From positions 310,001 to 374,000 of the forward strand of contig NZ_BAVQ01000003.1 of assembly GCF_000524475.1 (NCBI RefSeq): a stretch of 64,000 nt of DNA. Direction: 5' to 3'. Made by a program: the position numbers and the translations under genes. The stretch is from Tomitella biformata AHU 1821 (GTDB lineage: Bacteria > Actinomycetota > Actinomycetes > Mycobacteriales > Mycobacteriaceae). Under the pieces are notes generated by a model, which ran no database searches, was not told the origin of the DNA, and saw only the letters and a list, made by a program, of their open reading frames with translations. Shown here piece by piece: positions 47,941 to 56,455 of the stretch; within the stretch, counting starts at the first letter, position 1; the number at the start of each line of letters is the position of its first letter.

Positions 47941-48426
47941 TTAGACGGCGACCGGGCGAACGGCCGCGGACATCACGCGGACGGCACTCACGAGGCCGTC
48001 GATCAGGTCCTGCTGCTTGAACGAGGCGAGCGCGGCGGACACGCCGAGCTGCGCGACACGATCGTTGAAGCGGGTCCCGAGGGCATCGCCGCCGAGGATC
48101 TCAATCTGCTTCTCGTTGGGCGAGACCGCGATCAACACCGTGCGCGCCGGGTCCGGCAGCGTCGAGTGCATCTCGCGCGCGGCGTCCGCGGGGTCGCCGC
48201 TGATCTCACCGATGTAGATCGTCCACAGGATGCCGGTGCGACGGGTCGCCTCGGTCAGCGCGTGGTCCATGCGCACCCGGTCCTCCATGGAGAACGGGGA
48301 CTTGTCATAGGGCTCGTCGCCCGGGTGGGACACACCGGACACGCGACCGCTGGCGGTCACCACGAAGCCGAGAGGCAGCGTCTCCTGCCGGACGGGCACG
48401 AAGACCGCCTGATCACCAATTGCCAC
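47941..48426 (-). CDS. DUF5130 family protein
   Basis: The 161-residue protein begins VAIGDQAVFVPVRQETLPLG and contains PFSMEDRVRMDHALTEATRR and DPARTVLIAVSPNEKQIEI, a layout like TPM/DUF5130 proteins of Mycobacteriales, which have no proven function. I chose the GTG at 48426 because GGAGGAG lies six bases before it; the longer frame starting further upstream overlaps the previous gene heavily. It shares 14 bases with the end of ctaJ, so the two are coupled. This pair is conserved in mycobacteria. Confidence 0.8.
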   Translation of the reverse strand: MAIGDQAVFVPVRQETLPLGFVVTASGRVSGVSHPGDEPYDKSPFSMEDRVRMDHALTEATRRTGILWTIYIGEISGDPADAAREMHSTLPDPARTVLIAVSPNEKQIEILGGDALGTRFNDRVAQLGVSAALASFKQQDLIDGLVSAVRVMSAAVRPVAV

Positions 48427-48652
48427 TTGCTGCTCCTCCACTAGTGCCTGCCGCGATTGCATGCGCGCCAGTGTGGGCCCGCCACGGGGCCTCGTCGACT
48501 GCGCCCCACCAGATCGGCTCCTCGTCCCACGGCTCGCCAAGCTTGTGCAGCCTCAGCGCGGGCACGCGGGCCGCCATCGCGAACCCGCCGATGACAGCAA
48601 GGATCAACAGCGGTGCGCCTGCATAGATCAGCAATGTCTCCCAAATGGTCAC
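48413..48652 (-). CDS. ctaJ: Small membrane protein, probable aa3-type cytochrome oxidase subunit CtaJ
   Basis: The 79-residue protein has one membrane helix (about 5-28, TLLIYAGAPLLILAVIGGFAMA) followed by LGEPWDEEPIWWGA. The ET-LLI-GxPL start and the (G)xPW-xEP-WW motif match CtaJ, a small accessory subunit found in the mycobacterial III2IV2 respiratory supercomplex, as I remember it. The downstream DUF5130 gene overlaps its 3' end. It would be easy to miss because of its length. Recognition is by motif and context, not by alignment. Confidence 0.7.
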   Translation of the reverse strand: MTIWETLLIYAGAPLLILAVIGGFAMAARVPALRLHKLGEPWDEEPIWWGAVDEAPWRAHTGAHAIAAGTSGGAASGNW

Positions 48653-48711
48653 ATGAAGACGTTAACCCACCGGCCCTCGATTGTGGTAGCGGAGTCCCCA
48701 TCCCGGGAGTT

Positions 48712-49287
48712 TTAGGCCGCGCCCTCGCCCAGATAGGGCAGCCACTGAGGGTCCGGCGCCACGGCCCCCGCCAGTAGGCCGAAGTGCCGTCCACGCGGGG
48801 CGCTCGGCGCGGCCGGCAGCCGCCAGCCGAGCTCTTCGAGCAGCCGGTCCGCCTTCCGCCTGTTGCAGGGTCCGCAGCAGGCCACGCAGTTCTCCCAGCC
48901 ATGGCCACCACCGCGGCTGCGCGGGACCACGTGGTCGATGGTGTCCGCCCGCGCCCCGCAGTACACGCAGCGGTGGCGGTCGCGGCCCATTAACCCAGCC
49001 CGCGTCATAGGCGCACGGGCCCGGAACGGGACATGCACGTAGACGCACAGCTGGATCACGGACGGCGCGGGCACCACGCGATGCTCGGAGTGCAGCAGCC
49101 GACCCTCGGCCTCCCCCGCCACTAATTCCGCCTTCCCGCCCACCAGCAGCACGACGGCACGGTGGAAGGCGACGGCCCCCAGCGGCTCCCAACTGGCATT
49201 GAGGAGCAGCACCCGCCGACGGCCCGAGGCCGTCTGAGCCGGGTGCGCACCTGTCCGCGGGTCGACGCGGTTGCCGTTATTTCCCAT
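48712..49287 (-). CDS. HNH endonuclease family protein
   Basis: The 191-residue protein has a C-terminal HNH/McrA-like nuclease domain: [33 protein letters not shown] (zinc cysteines and the DH...N..H core, read in blocks around 105-140). The N-terminal part [13 protein letters not shown] is typical of a family conserved in actinobacteria near glbO (Rv2469c). It is not linked to a methylase or restriction subunit here; the biological target is unknown. It is divergent from glbO. Confidence 0.88.
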   Translation of the reverse strand: MGNNGNRVDPRTGAHPAQTASGRRRVLLLNASWEPLGAVAFHRAVVLLVGGKAELVAGEAEGRLLHSEHRVVPAPSVIQLCVYVHVPFRARAPMTRAGLMGRDRHRCVYCGARADTIDHVVPRSRGGGHGWENCVACCGPCNRRKADRLLEELGWRLPAAPSAPRGRHFGLLAGAVAPDPQWLPYLGEGAA

Positions 49288-49386
49288 CAGATACTCCCAG
49301 CGGCATTATTGCCGAAGATGGGCCTGTTCGTCAGCGCTTCCGCGCCCGTCGGTCGGCGACGACGGACGACCAGGCATTATGGGGGC

Positions 49387-49788
49387 ATGAGCGAATCACA
49401 GGTGCCGTCGACTTTCTACGACGAGATCGGCGGGGCGCCCACCTTCCAGGCGCTGGTCCACCGCTTCTACCAAGAGGTCGCCAAGGACGAGATCCTCAAG
49501 CCGATGTACCCCGAGGACGACCTCGTGGGTGCGGAGCGACGCCTCCGGATGTTCCTGGAGCAGTACTGGGGCGGCCCGCAAACCTATAACGACGAGCGCG
49601 GGCACCCGCGACTGCGGATGCGGCACGTGCACTACTCCATCGGCCCGATCGAGCGCGACGCGTGGCTGCGGTGCATGCAGGTGGCGCTGGCCAGCATCGA
49701 CGACCAGACGATCGACGCCCCGCACCGCCAGGCGTTCATGAATTACATCAACATGGCCGCCGAGTCCCTTATGAACGCGCCGCTCTAG
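49387..49788 (+). CDS. glbO: Group II truncated haemoglobin GlbO
   Basis: The 133-residue globin has Tyr28 (B10), Tyr41 (CD1), proximal His80 (F8) and Trp93 (G8). Each is offset by five from the corresponding residue of M. tuberculosis trHbO (23, 36, 75, 88), which makes the assignment firm. The protein binds oxygen tightly and may act in redox or NO chemistry. I chose the ATG at 49387; the frame is open upstream but unrelated. Its stop codon directly abuts the stop of the convergent gene. Confidence 0.95.
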   Translation: MSESQVPSTFYDEIGGAPTFQALVHRFYQEVAKDEILKPMYPEDDLVGAERRLRMFLEQYWGGPQTYNDERGHPRLRMRHVHYSIGPIERDAWLRCMQVALASIDDQTIDAPHRQAFMNYINMAAESLMNAPL

Positions 49789-50481
49789 CTAGCTGATCAG
49801 CAGCGGTATCTCGCCGCCCACGCGCAGGCACACAGAGCCGTAGCGGGCGTCTAGTCGCAGCCAGGAGCGGGTGGCGCGCACGCGCACCGGCTCGTCGGCC
49901 GCGACCTTGGCCAGATCGACCTGGCCGGTCGCCGAGTCTTGGGCCGCGCCGGGTATGAAGCCCATCGCGGTGAGCGCGAACAGGCTCCGCAGCGGCACCT
50001 CCACCTGGTGTCCCCCGCCGTCCACTTCCAGCACGATCTGGTCCAGCAGCGAGCGCGGCGGGCCGGTGACGGTGCTGTTCTCCCGGGCCAGCTCCGCGCC
50101 CTGCGCCGAGAGCTCGACGAGGGTCCGGGCGGGGACGTCGTCGACGTGCTCGAAGCCATGCTCCGGTGGCAGCGAGCCCCGCCAGGAGGCGTCCATCGGG
50201 AAGCCCGGATCCACCCTGCCCCCCTCGGTTTTCGCCTGGAGCGCGGCGAGCAGGTGCTCGGCCCCCACGCAGAAGTCGGCGGGCTGGATCTGCGCGTCGA
50301 ACACGCGGCCCGCGAGGGTGTCGAACCCGGAGGTGGTGGTCCACGCCGCGAGGGCCCCGTCCGCGCGGCGCTTGAACCGCACCAGCGCGTCCGGGTCCAC
50401 CCGCACGGCGTGGCCGAGGAATACGGCCAGGTCGGCGCGCGCCGCCTCGCTGGGCACGTGCAGGAACCTGTCGTCAATCAC
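49789..50481 (-). CDS. Conserved protein of unknown function (Rv2474c-like position)
   Basis: The 230-residue soluble protein starts MIDDRFLHVPSEAARADLAVFLGHAVRVDP and has a C-terminal beta-rich region (RVRATRSWLRLDARYGSVCLRVGGEIPLLIS, read as strands after 200). No signal peptide or membrane helix is seen and I recognise no catalytic motif. Its GTG start overlaps the thioesterase stop by eight bases, so it is coupled to that gene. The same position in M. tuberculosis holds a conserved hypothetical gene. Confidence 0.75.
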   Translation of the reverse strand: MIDDRFLHVPSEAARADLAVFLGHAVRVDPDALVRFKRRADGALAAWTTTSGFDTLAGRVFDAQIQPADFCVGAEHLLAALQAKTEGGRVDPGFPMDASWRGSLPPEHGFEHVDDVPARTLVELSAQGAELARENSTVTGPPRSLLDQIVLEVDGGGHQVEVPLRSLFALTAMGFIPGAAQDSATGQVDLAKVAADEPVRVRATRSWLRLDARYGSVCLRVGGEIPLLIS

Positions 50482-50893
50482 GGCTGTACTCCTTCAGATA
50501 GGCCTTCTCGTCCGCGGTGAGCCGGCGCAGGCCCTGTGTCTCCACGTCGAACGCGGCGAGCTGCGCGCGGCTGACCACGGCGGCGGGCGTCGACTCGTCC
50601 TGGCCCGCCGCCCGGATCTCCGCGATGATCGTGAAGTCCGCGGCCCGCACCCGGGTCGTGTGCTGGACCACGTGCAGCGGGTTGTCCTCGTACACCAGCT
50701 GCCCGCGGTACTTCACGTTGAGCTCCACGATAAACATGCCGGAGCGCAGCCCGTCCGTCGGCCGGTCGGGGCCGAACAGGAACGGGATGCGCGCCTCCTC
50801 CAGGAGGGTGATCGCGGCGGCGTGGTTGATGTGCTGGAACGAGTCCATATCCGACCACCGCGCTCGGACTTCCTGCCGGTGTCCCACCTGCAT
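50474..50893 (-). CDS. Acyl-CoA thioesterase (4HBT hotdog fold)
   Basis: The 139-residue protein has the hotdog signature RWSDMDSFQHINHAAAITLLEEAR (12-35), in which Asp15 or Asp17 and the following His/Asn pocket match 4-hydroxybenzoyl-CoA-type thioesterases. It probably hydrolyses an acyl-CoA; the substrate is unknown. AGGAGG lies before the ATG at 50893. It follows gdh by 37 bases and corresponds to Rv2475c. Confidence 0.88.
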   Translation of the reverse strand: MQVGHRQEVRARWSDMDSFQHINHAAAITLLEEARIPFLFGPDRPTDGLRSGMFIVELNVKYRGQLVYEDNPLHVVQHTTRVRAADFTIIAEIRAAGQDESTPAAVVSRAQLAAFDVETQGLRRLTADEKAYLKEYSRD

Positions 50894-50930
50894 CGATCAT
50901 CCCCTCCTGGAGTTCTTGCCGTGCCAAGGT

Positions 50931-53900
50931 CTAGCTCGCCGTGTGGCTGCCCACGTGGATCATGCTGCGGAACTGTCGTGCGGCCACGGACAGGGTCGCC
51001 AGGTCCTGATTTCCCAGCGCCATGATGTCCGTCAACGCCGCGCGGGCCCGGCTCAGCCGCGCCTCGTTGTGCTGTTCCCAGTCCCTGATCTTCTGCTCGG
51101 CGGAGTCGGCGGCGGCGGCGGACTCCAGCACGTCGATGCACAGTGCGCGCATCGCCGCGTAGAGGTCCTCACGCAGCGTCAACCGCGCCAGCGCATGCCA
51201 GCGGTCGCCGCGATCCAATCGGGACACGGCCACCAGCAGAGCATCGAGCTGCAGGTGCCCGGACAGCGCGAAGTACAGTCGCGCCACCGCCTCCGCATCC
51301 CGGTTGGTCACATCGGCGATGGTGCAGATATCGAGCAGCGGGAACCGGTCCAGCAGCCCGAAGACCGTCGTGGCGAGCGCCGCCGGGGCGCCCTTCTCGA
51401 CGGCGGCGTCCACATTGCCCTGCACCCGGGCGCGGCCCGAGCCGATCACCAGCTCGGGGACCAGGTCCGCGAGCGTGGCGACGGTCTCCGTGAACCGCGA
51501 TGTCTCCGCCGCGATGGCGAGGGGCTGCGGCCGGTTGGTCAGGAACCAGCGCGAGGCCCGGTCCAGCAACCTGCGCGTCTCCATCTTCATCTCGTCGGCC
51601 ATCGTCGAGGAGATGTCCGCGGAGTCGATCTCGGCCCACACGTCGTTGATCAGGAAGATCTCCGAGACCGCGGCGAAGGCGCGCACCGAGTCCTCGGCGC
51701 TGACCCCGGCGAGCTCGCGGAGCCGGAACGCATACGTGATGCCGCCGCCGTCGACGACCTGGTTGGTCAGGACTGTCGCCAGGATCTCCCGACGCAGCGG
51801 GTGGTCGGCGATGACATCGGCGAAGCGCTCGCGCAGCGGGGTTGGGAAGTACTCGGGCAGGTGGCCGGAAAGGGCCGCGATGTCCGGCACATCGCCGTCG
51901 AGCAGGAGGCCCTTCATCGTCAGCTTCACATGCGCCAGGAGCACGGACAGCTCCGGCGAGGTGATACCGAGGCCCGCGGCCTCGCGCCGGTTGAACTCCG
52001 CCTCCGACGGGAGCCCCTCGAGCTCGCGGTTGAGCCCGTGCTCGCGCTCAAGCTCGATGATCAGCCGCTCGTGGACCCGCATCATCGACGTGGAGCGCGC
52101 GCGCTCGACGCCGAGGACCCGGTTCTGGCTGCGGTTGTCGGCGAGTACCAGGTCGGAGACCTCCTCGGTCATCGACGCGAGCAGCTCGTCGCGCTTGCCG
52201 CGCTCGAGCTGTCCTGCCCCGATGGCGTGCTCAAGCAGGATCTTGATGTTGACCTCGCGGTCGGAGCTGTCGACGCCGGCCGAGTTGTCGATGGCATCGG
52301 TGTTGATCTTGCGGCCCTCGAGCGCGAACTCGATGCGGCCGAGCTGGGTCACGCCCAGGTTGCCGCCCTCGCCGATCACGCGAACGCGCATGTCGCGCCC
52401 ATCCACCCGGACGCCGTCGTTGGCCTTGTCGCCGACCTCGGCGTGAGTCTCGCTGTGCGCCTTGATGTAGGTGCCGATGCCGCCGTTCCAGAACAGGTCG
52501 ACGGGCGCGCGGAGCACCGCCCGCATCAGCTCGGGCGCGGAGAGCTCGAGGACGCCGTCGGCCAAGCCCAGCGCGGTGCGCATCTGGGGGCTGATCGGGA
52601 TCGATTTGAGCGAGCGGTCCCACACGCCGCCGCCCTTGCTGATCAGGCGCGTGTCGTAGTCCGCCCAGGACGAGCGGGGCAGGTCATACAGGCGCTGGCG
52701 CTCGACGAAGCCGCTGCGCGCGTTGGGGTCTGGGTCGATGAAGATGTGCCGGTGGTCGAAGGCCGCGACGAGCCGGGTGTGCTCGCTGCGCAGCATGCCA
52801 TTGCCGAACACGTCGCCGCTCATGTCTCCTACGCCGACGGCGGTGAACTCCTGCGTCTGGGTGTCCAGACCCAGCTCCCAGAAGTGGCGCTTGACGGACT
52901 CCCACGCGCCGCGGGCCGTGATGGCCATCTGCTTGTGGTCGTAGCCGCTGGAGCCGCCCGACGCGAAGGCGTCGGCCAGCCAGAAATCGTAGTCCTCGGA
53001 GACGCCGTTCGCGATGTCCGAGAACGCGGCGGTGCCCTTGTCCGCGGCCACCACCAGGTAGGTGTCGTCGCCGTCGCGGCGCACCACGCGCGCTGGCGGG
53101 ACGACCTCGCCGGTGCCGCGCGCGAGGTTGTCGGTGACGTCCAGCAGCCCCGCGATGAACTTGCGGTAGCAGTGCACGCCCTCGTTGCGGAACGCGTCGC
53201 GGTCCGCCGCCTCGTCGCCGGTGGGCACGGGCGCCTTCTTCACCACGAAGCCACCCTTGGCGCCGAGCGGCACGATGACGGCGTTCTTCACGGCCTGCGC
53301 CTTGACCAGGCCCAGCACCTCCGTGCGGAAGTCCTCCAACCGGTCGGACCAGCGCAGCCCGCCGCGAGCGACCTTGCCGAAGCGCAGGTGCACACCCTCG
53401 ATGCGGGGCGAGTACACGTAGATCTCATATAGCGGCCGCGGCTCGGGGAGCTCGGGGATCTCCTGGGCGGCGAGCTTGAGGGAGAGTTGCGAGCGAGACT
53501 CGCCGTTCTCGTCGAGCATGAAATAGTTGGTGCGCACCGTTCCCCGGATCAGGTGCAGGTACGCGCGCAGGACGCGGTCGGTGTCGATGCTGATGATCGA
53601 CTTGAGCTCTGCGGCGATCTCGGCCGCGATCTCGTCGGCCCGCGCCGCGTCCGCGGACACGTCGAGGTCCGGATCGAACTGGGCGTGGAATAGCTCGCTG
53701 AGCGAGGCCACCACCTGCGGGTTGGAGCACAGCACGTTCTGGATATGCGTCTGGCTATAGGCGAAGCCGGCCTGCCGCAGGTACTTCCCGTATGCGCGCA
53801 GCACCATGGCCTGGCGCCAGGTCAGCCCGGCGCGCATAACCAGTTCATTGAAGCGGTCAGTCTCGGCGCGGCGTTCCCAGACGGCGACGAAGTTCTCAAT

Positions 53901-55877
53901 GAACCGCTCGCCGACCTCGCCCATCGGCGTGATGTCGGTGCGCTCACGCAGGTCCGGCACGACGGTGATCGCGAACGAGTAGACCCAGCAGCGGGTGCCG
54001 TCCGGACGGGTGAGCGGGTAGGGCCGCTCGAAGATGACGTCGACGCCGAGGCTCTGCAGCACCGGCAGCACCTGGCTCAGGGAGATGCCCTCGTCGGCGA
54101 TGTACATCATGAAGCGCCACTGGCCCTCGCGCCCGCGGGGATCGCGACGCCAGGCGACCTCCATGTCGTGCGCCGCGAGCGCCTCCAGCCGGACGATGTC
54201 CTCCAGCGCGTCGTCCGCGATGAAGTCCTCTTTATAGGAGTCCGGGAAGGCCTTGCCGTACTGGGTGATCAGCGCCCGCTGGATGCCGTGCTCGACGGTG
54301 CGCGCGGCCTCCGCCAGGGAGTCGTCCCAGCTGCGGGTCTGCTCGGTGAGCAGGTCTTGGATGCGGACCCGGTTCTCTTCGCTGAGGTCGGGGGCTTGGT
54401 CGTTGTCCCACGCGTTGGGGGTCTGCACCGTGTAGTGCACCATCGCCAGCGAGGACTCGCTGACGCGCGCGTTGTACTCCGCGCTGATGCCGCCGAGCTC
54501 CGCTACGAGGATCGCGCGCATACGCAGGCGCACAGCCGTGGTGTAGCGGTCGCGGGGCAGGTAGACCAGGGCCGAGACGAAGCGGCCGTTGCGGTCTGCG
54601 CGCAGGAACAGCCGGACGCCGCGGTTGATGCCGAGCGAGAGGACCTCGTTGACGATGTTCAGCAGCGCGGTGGTGCCGGTCGCGAACATCTCGGTGCGCG
54701 GGTAGGACTCGATGATCTCCAGGACGGACTGGCCGCTGTAGCTGTCGGCGGAATAGCCGGAGCGTTCGAGCACCTGGTGTGTGCGACGGCTGAGCACCGG
54801 GATGTCGAAGACGCTGCGGTGCAGCGAGGTCACGGTGAACACGCCGAGGAAGCGGTGCTCGCCGATCTGCCGGTTCTGCTCGTCAAAGATGCGGATCGCC
54901 ACGTAGAAGGGGTGCACCGCGTGCAGCGCGAGGGCGGAGGACTGCCCCTGCGTGAGCATCAGCAGGCGCGTGGCGCTGGACTCGTCGGCGGCGTGTAGCC
55001 GGAAGCGACGGTCTGCCATCTCGCCGGAGTGCAGCACGCCGAGGCCGCTGGCGTCGACGGCCGATTGCTCGGTGGTCAGCCCGCCGTCGCGGTCCGCGGC
55101 GACCTCGGTGACGCGGTAGCGGCGGTAGCCGAGGATCGCGAGGTTCCCATCGGCCATCCAGCGCAGCAGCTCCGCGCACTCGGCGGCCTCGTCGCCAGTC
55201 GCGACACCGATGCCGTTGCCGGCGTCGAGGTCGGCCGCGATGGCGGTCATCTTTGCGCGCATCGCGGTGGTGTCGTCCACCACCCAGCTGATGTCGGCGA
55301 GCAGCTCGCGGACGCGCAGCTCCAGCTGTGGCAGCAGGGCGCGCGGGGTGCCGGTCAACTCGAGATGGATCCAAGACTCGGGGATGCCCTGGGCGGCCTC
55401 GGCGACGTCGCCGATCTCGCCGTGGATCCGGCCGAGCTGGCCGTCCTCGTCGCGCTCGACGAGGAGGATCGGGTGCACGATGTGGTCTACACCGATACCG
55501 CTGCTGCCGAGCAGTGCGGTGAGGGACTCGACCAGGAACGGCGCGTCGTCGGTCACGACCTGCAGGATGGACGCCGTCTCGATGTAGTCGCCCACGTTCG
55601 GGAGGGGGCCGACCTTCGCGGAGGAGCTGACGGCCGAGTCATAGGAGACGACCTTTTGCCCATTGCCGGTCTCGTCGGTCCAGATGCGCACGAGCGCGGA
55701 GCCCGGGGTGCGGACGGCCGCCAACGCGCTGTGGGTGGCGGCGAGCTCGTCGGCCCGCTTGCCCTGCGTGGAGCGGCGCCCGTGGGTCTGCGTTTGTCGA
55801 TACAGCCGGGCCAACGCCCGGGCCCCAAACTCGGGCGAGACGTTCGCGCCAGTGTGACCGTCGACCTGCTCTGCCAT
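50931..55877 (-). CDS. gdh: NAD-dependent glutamate dehydrogenase, ~180 kDa type
   Basis: The 1648-residue protein is a full-length member of the large NAD-GDH class that deaminates glutamate to 2-oxoglutarate. The N-terminal third holds ACT-like regulatory segments; the catalytic domain near 800-1150 has RGGLRWSDR, KGGFVVKKAP and DMSGDVFGNGML. In mycobacteria the homologue (Rv2476c) is controlled by the FHA protein GarA. I chose the ATG at 55877 with GGAGGG about eight bases upstream; 19 extra in-frame residues upstream overlap a promoter-like area. It is first in the run gdh, thioesterase, hypothetical. Confidence 0.96.
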   Translation of the reverse strand: MAEQVDGHTGANVSPEFGARALARLYRQTQTHGRRSTQGKRADELAATHSALAAVRTPGSALVRIWTDETGNGQKVVSYDSAVSSSAKVGPLPNVGDYIETASILQVVTDDAPFLVESLTALLGSSGIGVDHIVHPILLVERDEDGQLGRIHGEIGDVAEAAQGIPESWIHLELTGTPRALLPQLELRVRELLADISWVVDDTTAMRAKMTAIAADLDAGNGIGVATGDEAAECAELLRWMADGNLAILGYRRYRVTEVAADRDGGLTTEQSAVDASGLGVLHSGEMADRRFRLHAADESSATRLLMLTQGQSSALALHAVHPFYVAIRIFDEQNRQIGEHRFLGVFTVTSLHRSVFDIPVLSRRTHQVLERSGYSADSYSGQSVLEIIESYPRTEMFATGTTALLNIVNEVLSLGINRGVRLFLRADRNGRFVSALVYLPRDRYTTAVRLRMRAILVAELGGISAEYNARVSESSLAMVHYTVQTPNAWDNDQAPDLSEENRVRIQDLLTEQTRSWDDSLAEAARTVEHGIQRALITQYGKAFPDSYKEDFIADDALEDIVRLEALAAHDMEVAWRRDPRGREGQWRFMMYIADEGISLSQVLPVLQSLGVDVIFERPYPLTRPDGTRCWVYSFAITVVPDLRERTDITPMGEVGERFIENFVAVWERRAETDRFNELVMRAGLTWRQAMVLRAYGKYLRQAGFAYSQTHIQNVLCSNPQVVASLSELFHAQFDPDLDVSADAARADEIAAEIAAELKSIISIDTDRVLRAYLHLIRGTVRTNYFMLDENGESRSQLSLKLAAQEIPELPEPRPLYEIYVYSPRIEGVHLRFGKVARGGLRWSDRLEDFRTEVLGLVKAQAVKNAVIVPLGAKGGFVVKKAPVPTGDEAADRDAFRNEGVHCYRKFIAGLLDVTDNLARGTGEVVPPARVVRRDGDDTYLVVAADKGTAAFSDIANGVSEDYDFWLADAFASGGSSGYDHKQMAITARGAWESVKRHFWELGLDTQTQEFTAVGVGDMSGDVFGNGMLRSEHTRLVAAFDHRHIFIDPDPNARSGFVERQRLYDLPRSSWADYDTRLISKGGGVWDRSLKSIPISPQMRTALGLADGVLELSAPELMRAVLRAPVDLFWNGGIGTYIKAHSETHAEVGDKANDGVRVDGRDMRVRVIGEGGNLGVTQLGRIEFALEGRKINTDAIDNSAGVDSSDREVNIKILLEHAIGAGQLERGKRDELLASMTEEVSDLVLADNRSQNRVLGVERARSTSMMRVHERLIIELEREHGLNRELEGLPSEAEFNRREAAGLGITSPELSVLLAHVKLTMKGLLLDGDVPDIAALSGHLPEYFPTPLRERFADVIADHPLRREILATVLTNQVVDGGGITYAFRLRELAGVSAEDSVRAFAAVSEIFLINDVWAEIDSADISSTMADEMKMETRRLLDRASRWFLTNRPQPLAIAAETSRFTETVATLADLVPELVIGSGRARVQGNVDAAVEKGAPAALATTVFGLLDRFPLLDICTIADVTNRDAEAVARLYFALSGHLQLDALLVAVSRLDRGDRWHALARLTLREDLYAAMRALCIDVLESAAAADSAEQKIRDWEQHNEARLSRARAALTDIMALGNQDLATLSVAARQFRSMIHVGSHTAS

Positions 55878-55939
55878 ATTCCAAACCCTCCGCCGCAGCG
55901 CGCACGTGCGCCTGCATCGATCTTGCATCTGCAAAAACA

Positions 55940-55978
55940 GCCTGCGACCCGAGGCTATGTGGCCGTCGGGTCGCAGGC
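55940..55978 (-). terminator. Rho-independent-type terminator upstream of gdh
   Basis: GCCTGCGACCCGA (55940-55952) pairs perfectly with 55966-55978 around a 13-base loop that can pair further (GGC/GCC). On the minus strand TGTTTTTGC follows. It closes the ettA-thioesterase message before gdh. Confidence 0.85.
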
Positions 55979-56045
55979 GTTAAAACTCCCGGCAATCAAG
56001 ATTGCGCGGACGCCGTGGCCCACAGTGCGCGGGCCATGCTCAAGA

Positions 56046-56450
56046 TCACACGGCTACGAGGTTCTCCCCCAACAGCTTTCGCGCGCCATCGGGCAGCGGG
56101 ATCGCCTTACCGGCCTCGAGGTCCACCAGGACGATCACCGAATTCAAGGTGGCGTACAGCACGCCGTCTAGGCCCAGAATCCGCTGGCGCATCGTGAAGG
56201 AGGTGTTCCCGATCTTGGTGACCGCGACCTCCACATTGATCGTCTTGGCCGAGTAAAGCAGCGAGCGCTCAAAGTCGACCTCCACGCGCCGCACCACCAC
56301 CGAGCCGACTCTGATCCCGGCGTCCGCCCACCGCCCGAAGTAGCGCAGCCGTGCCTCTTGCGCGTACTCCAGGTAGTAGACATTGTTGATGTGGCCGAGG
56401 ACATCGCAATCGCCCCAGCGCAGCTGTATCTCGCAGTCGTATACGGACAT
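56046..56450 (-). CDS. Acyl-CoA thioesterase (4HBT hotdog fold), second copy
   Basis: The 134-residue protein begins MSVYDCEIQLRWGDCDVLGHINNVYYLEYAQ (in blocks), with the catalytic Asp of WGDCD and the HINNVYYL helix of YbgC-type thioesterases. I chose the ATG at 56450, six bases after the ettA stop, preceded by GGAG inside ettA. It is related to the thioesterase at 50474 only at fold level. Its coupling to ettA is probably positional rather than functional. Confidence 0.87.
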   Translation of the reverse strand: MSVYDCEIQLRWGDCDVLGHINNVYYLEYAQEARLRYFGRWADAGIRVGSVVVRRVEVDFERSLLYSAKTINVEVAVTKIGNTSFTMRQRILGLDGVLYATLNSVIVLVDLEAGKAIPLPDGARKLLGENLVAV

Positions 56451-56455
56451 GTGCG

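Noticed and set aside
50517-53432. Long plus-strand open frame antisense to gdh
   Set aside because: The opposite strand encodes a conserved 1648-residue enzyme with family motifs; the antisense product has none.
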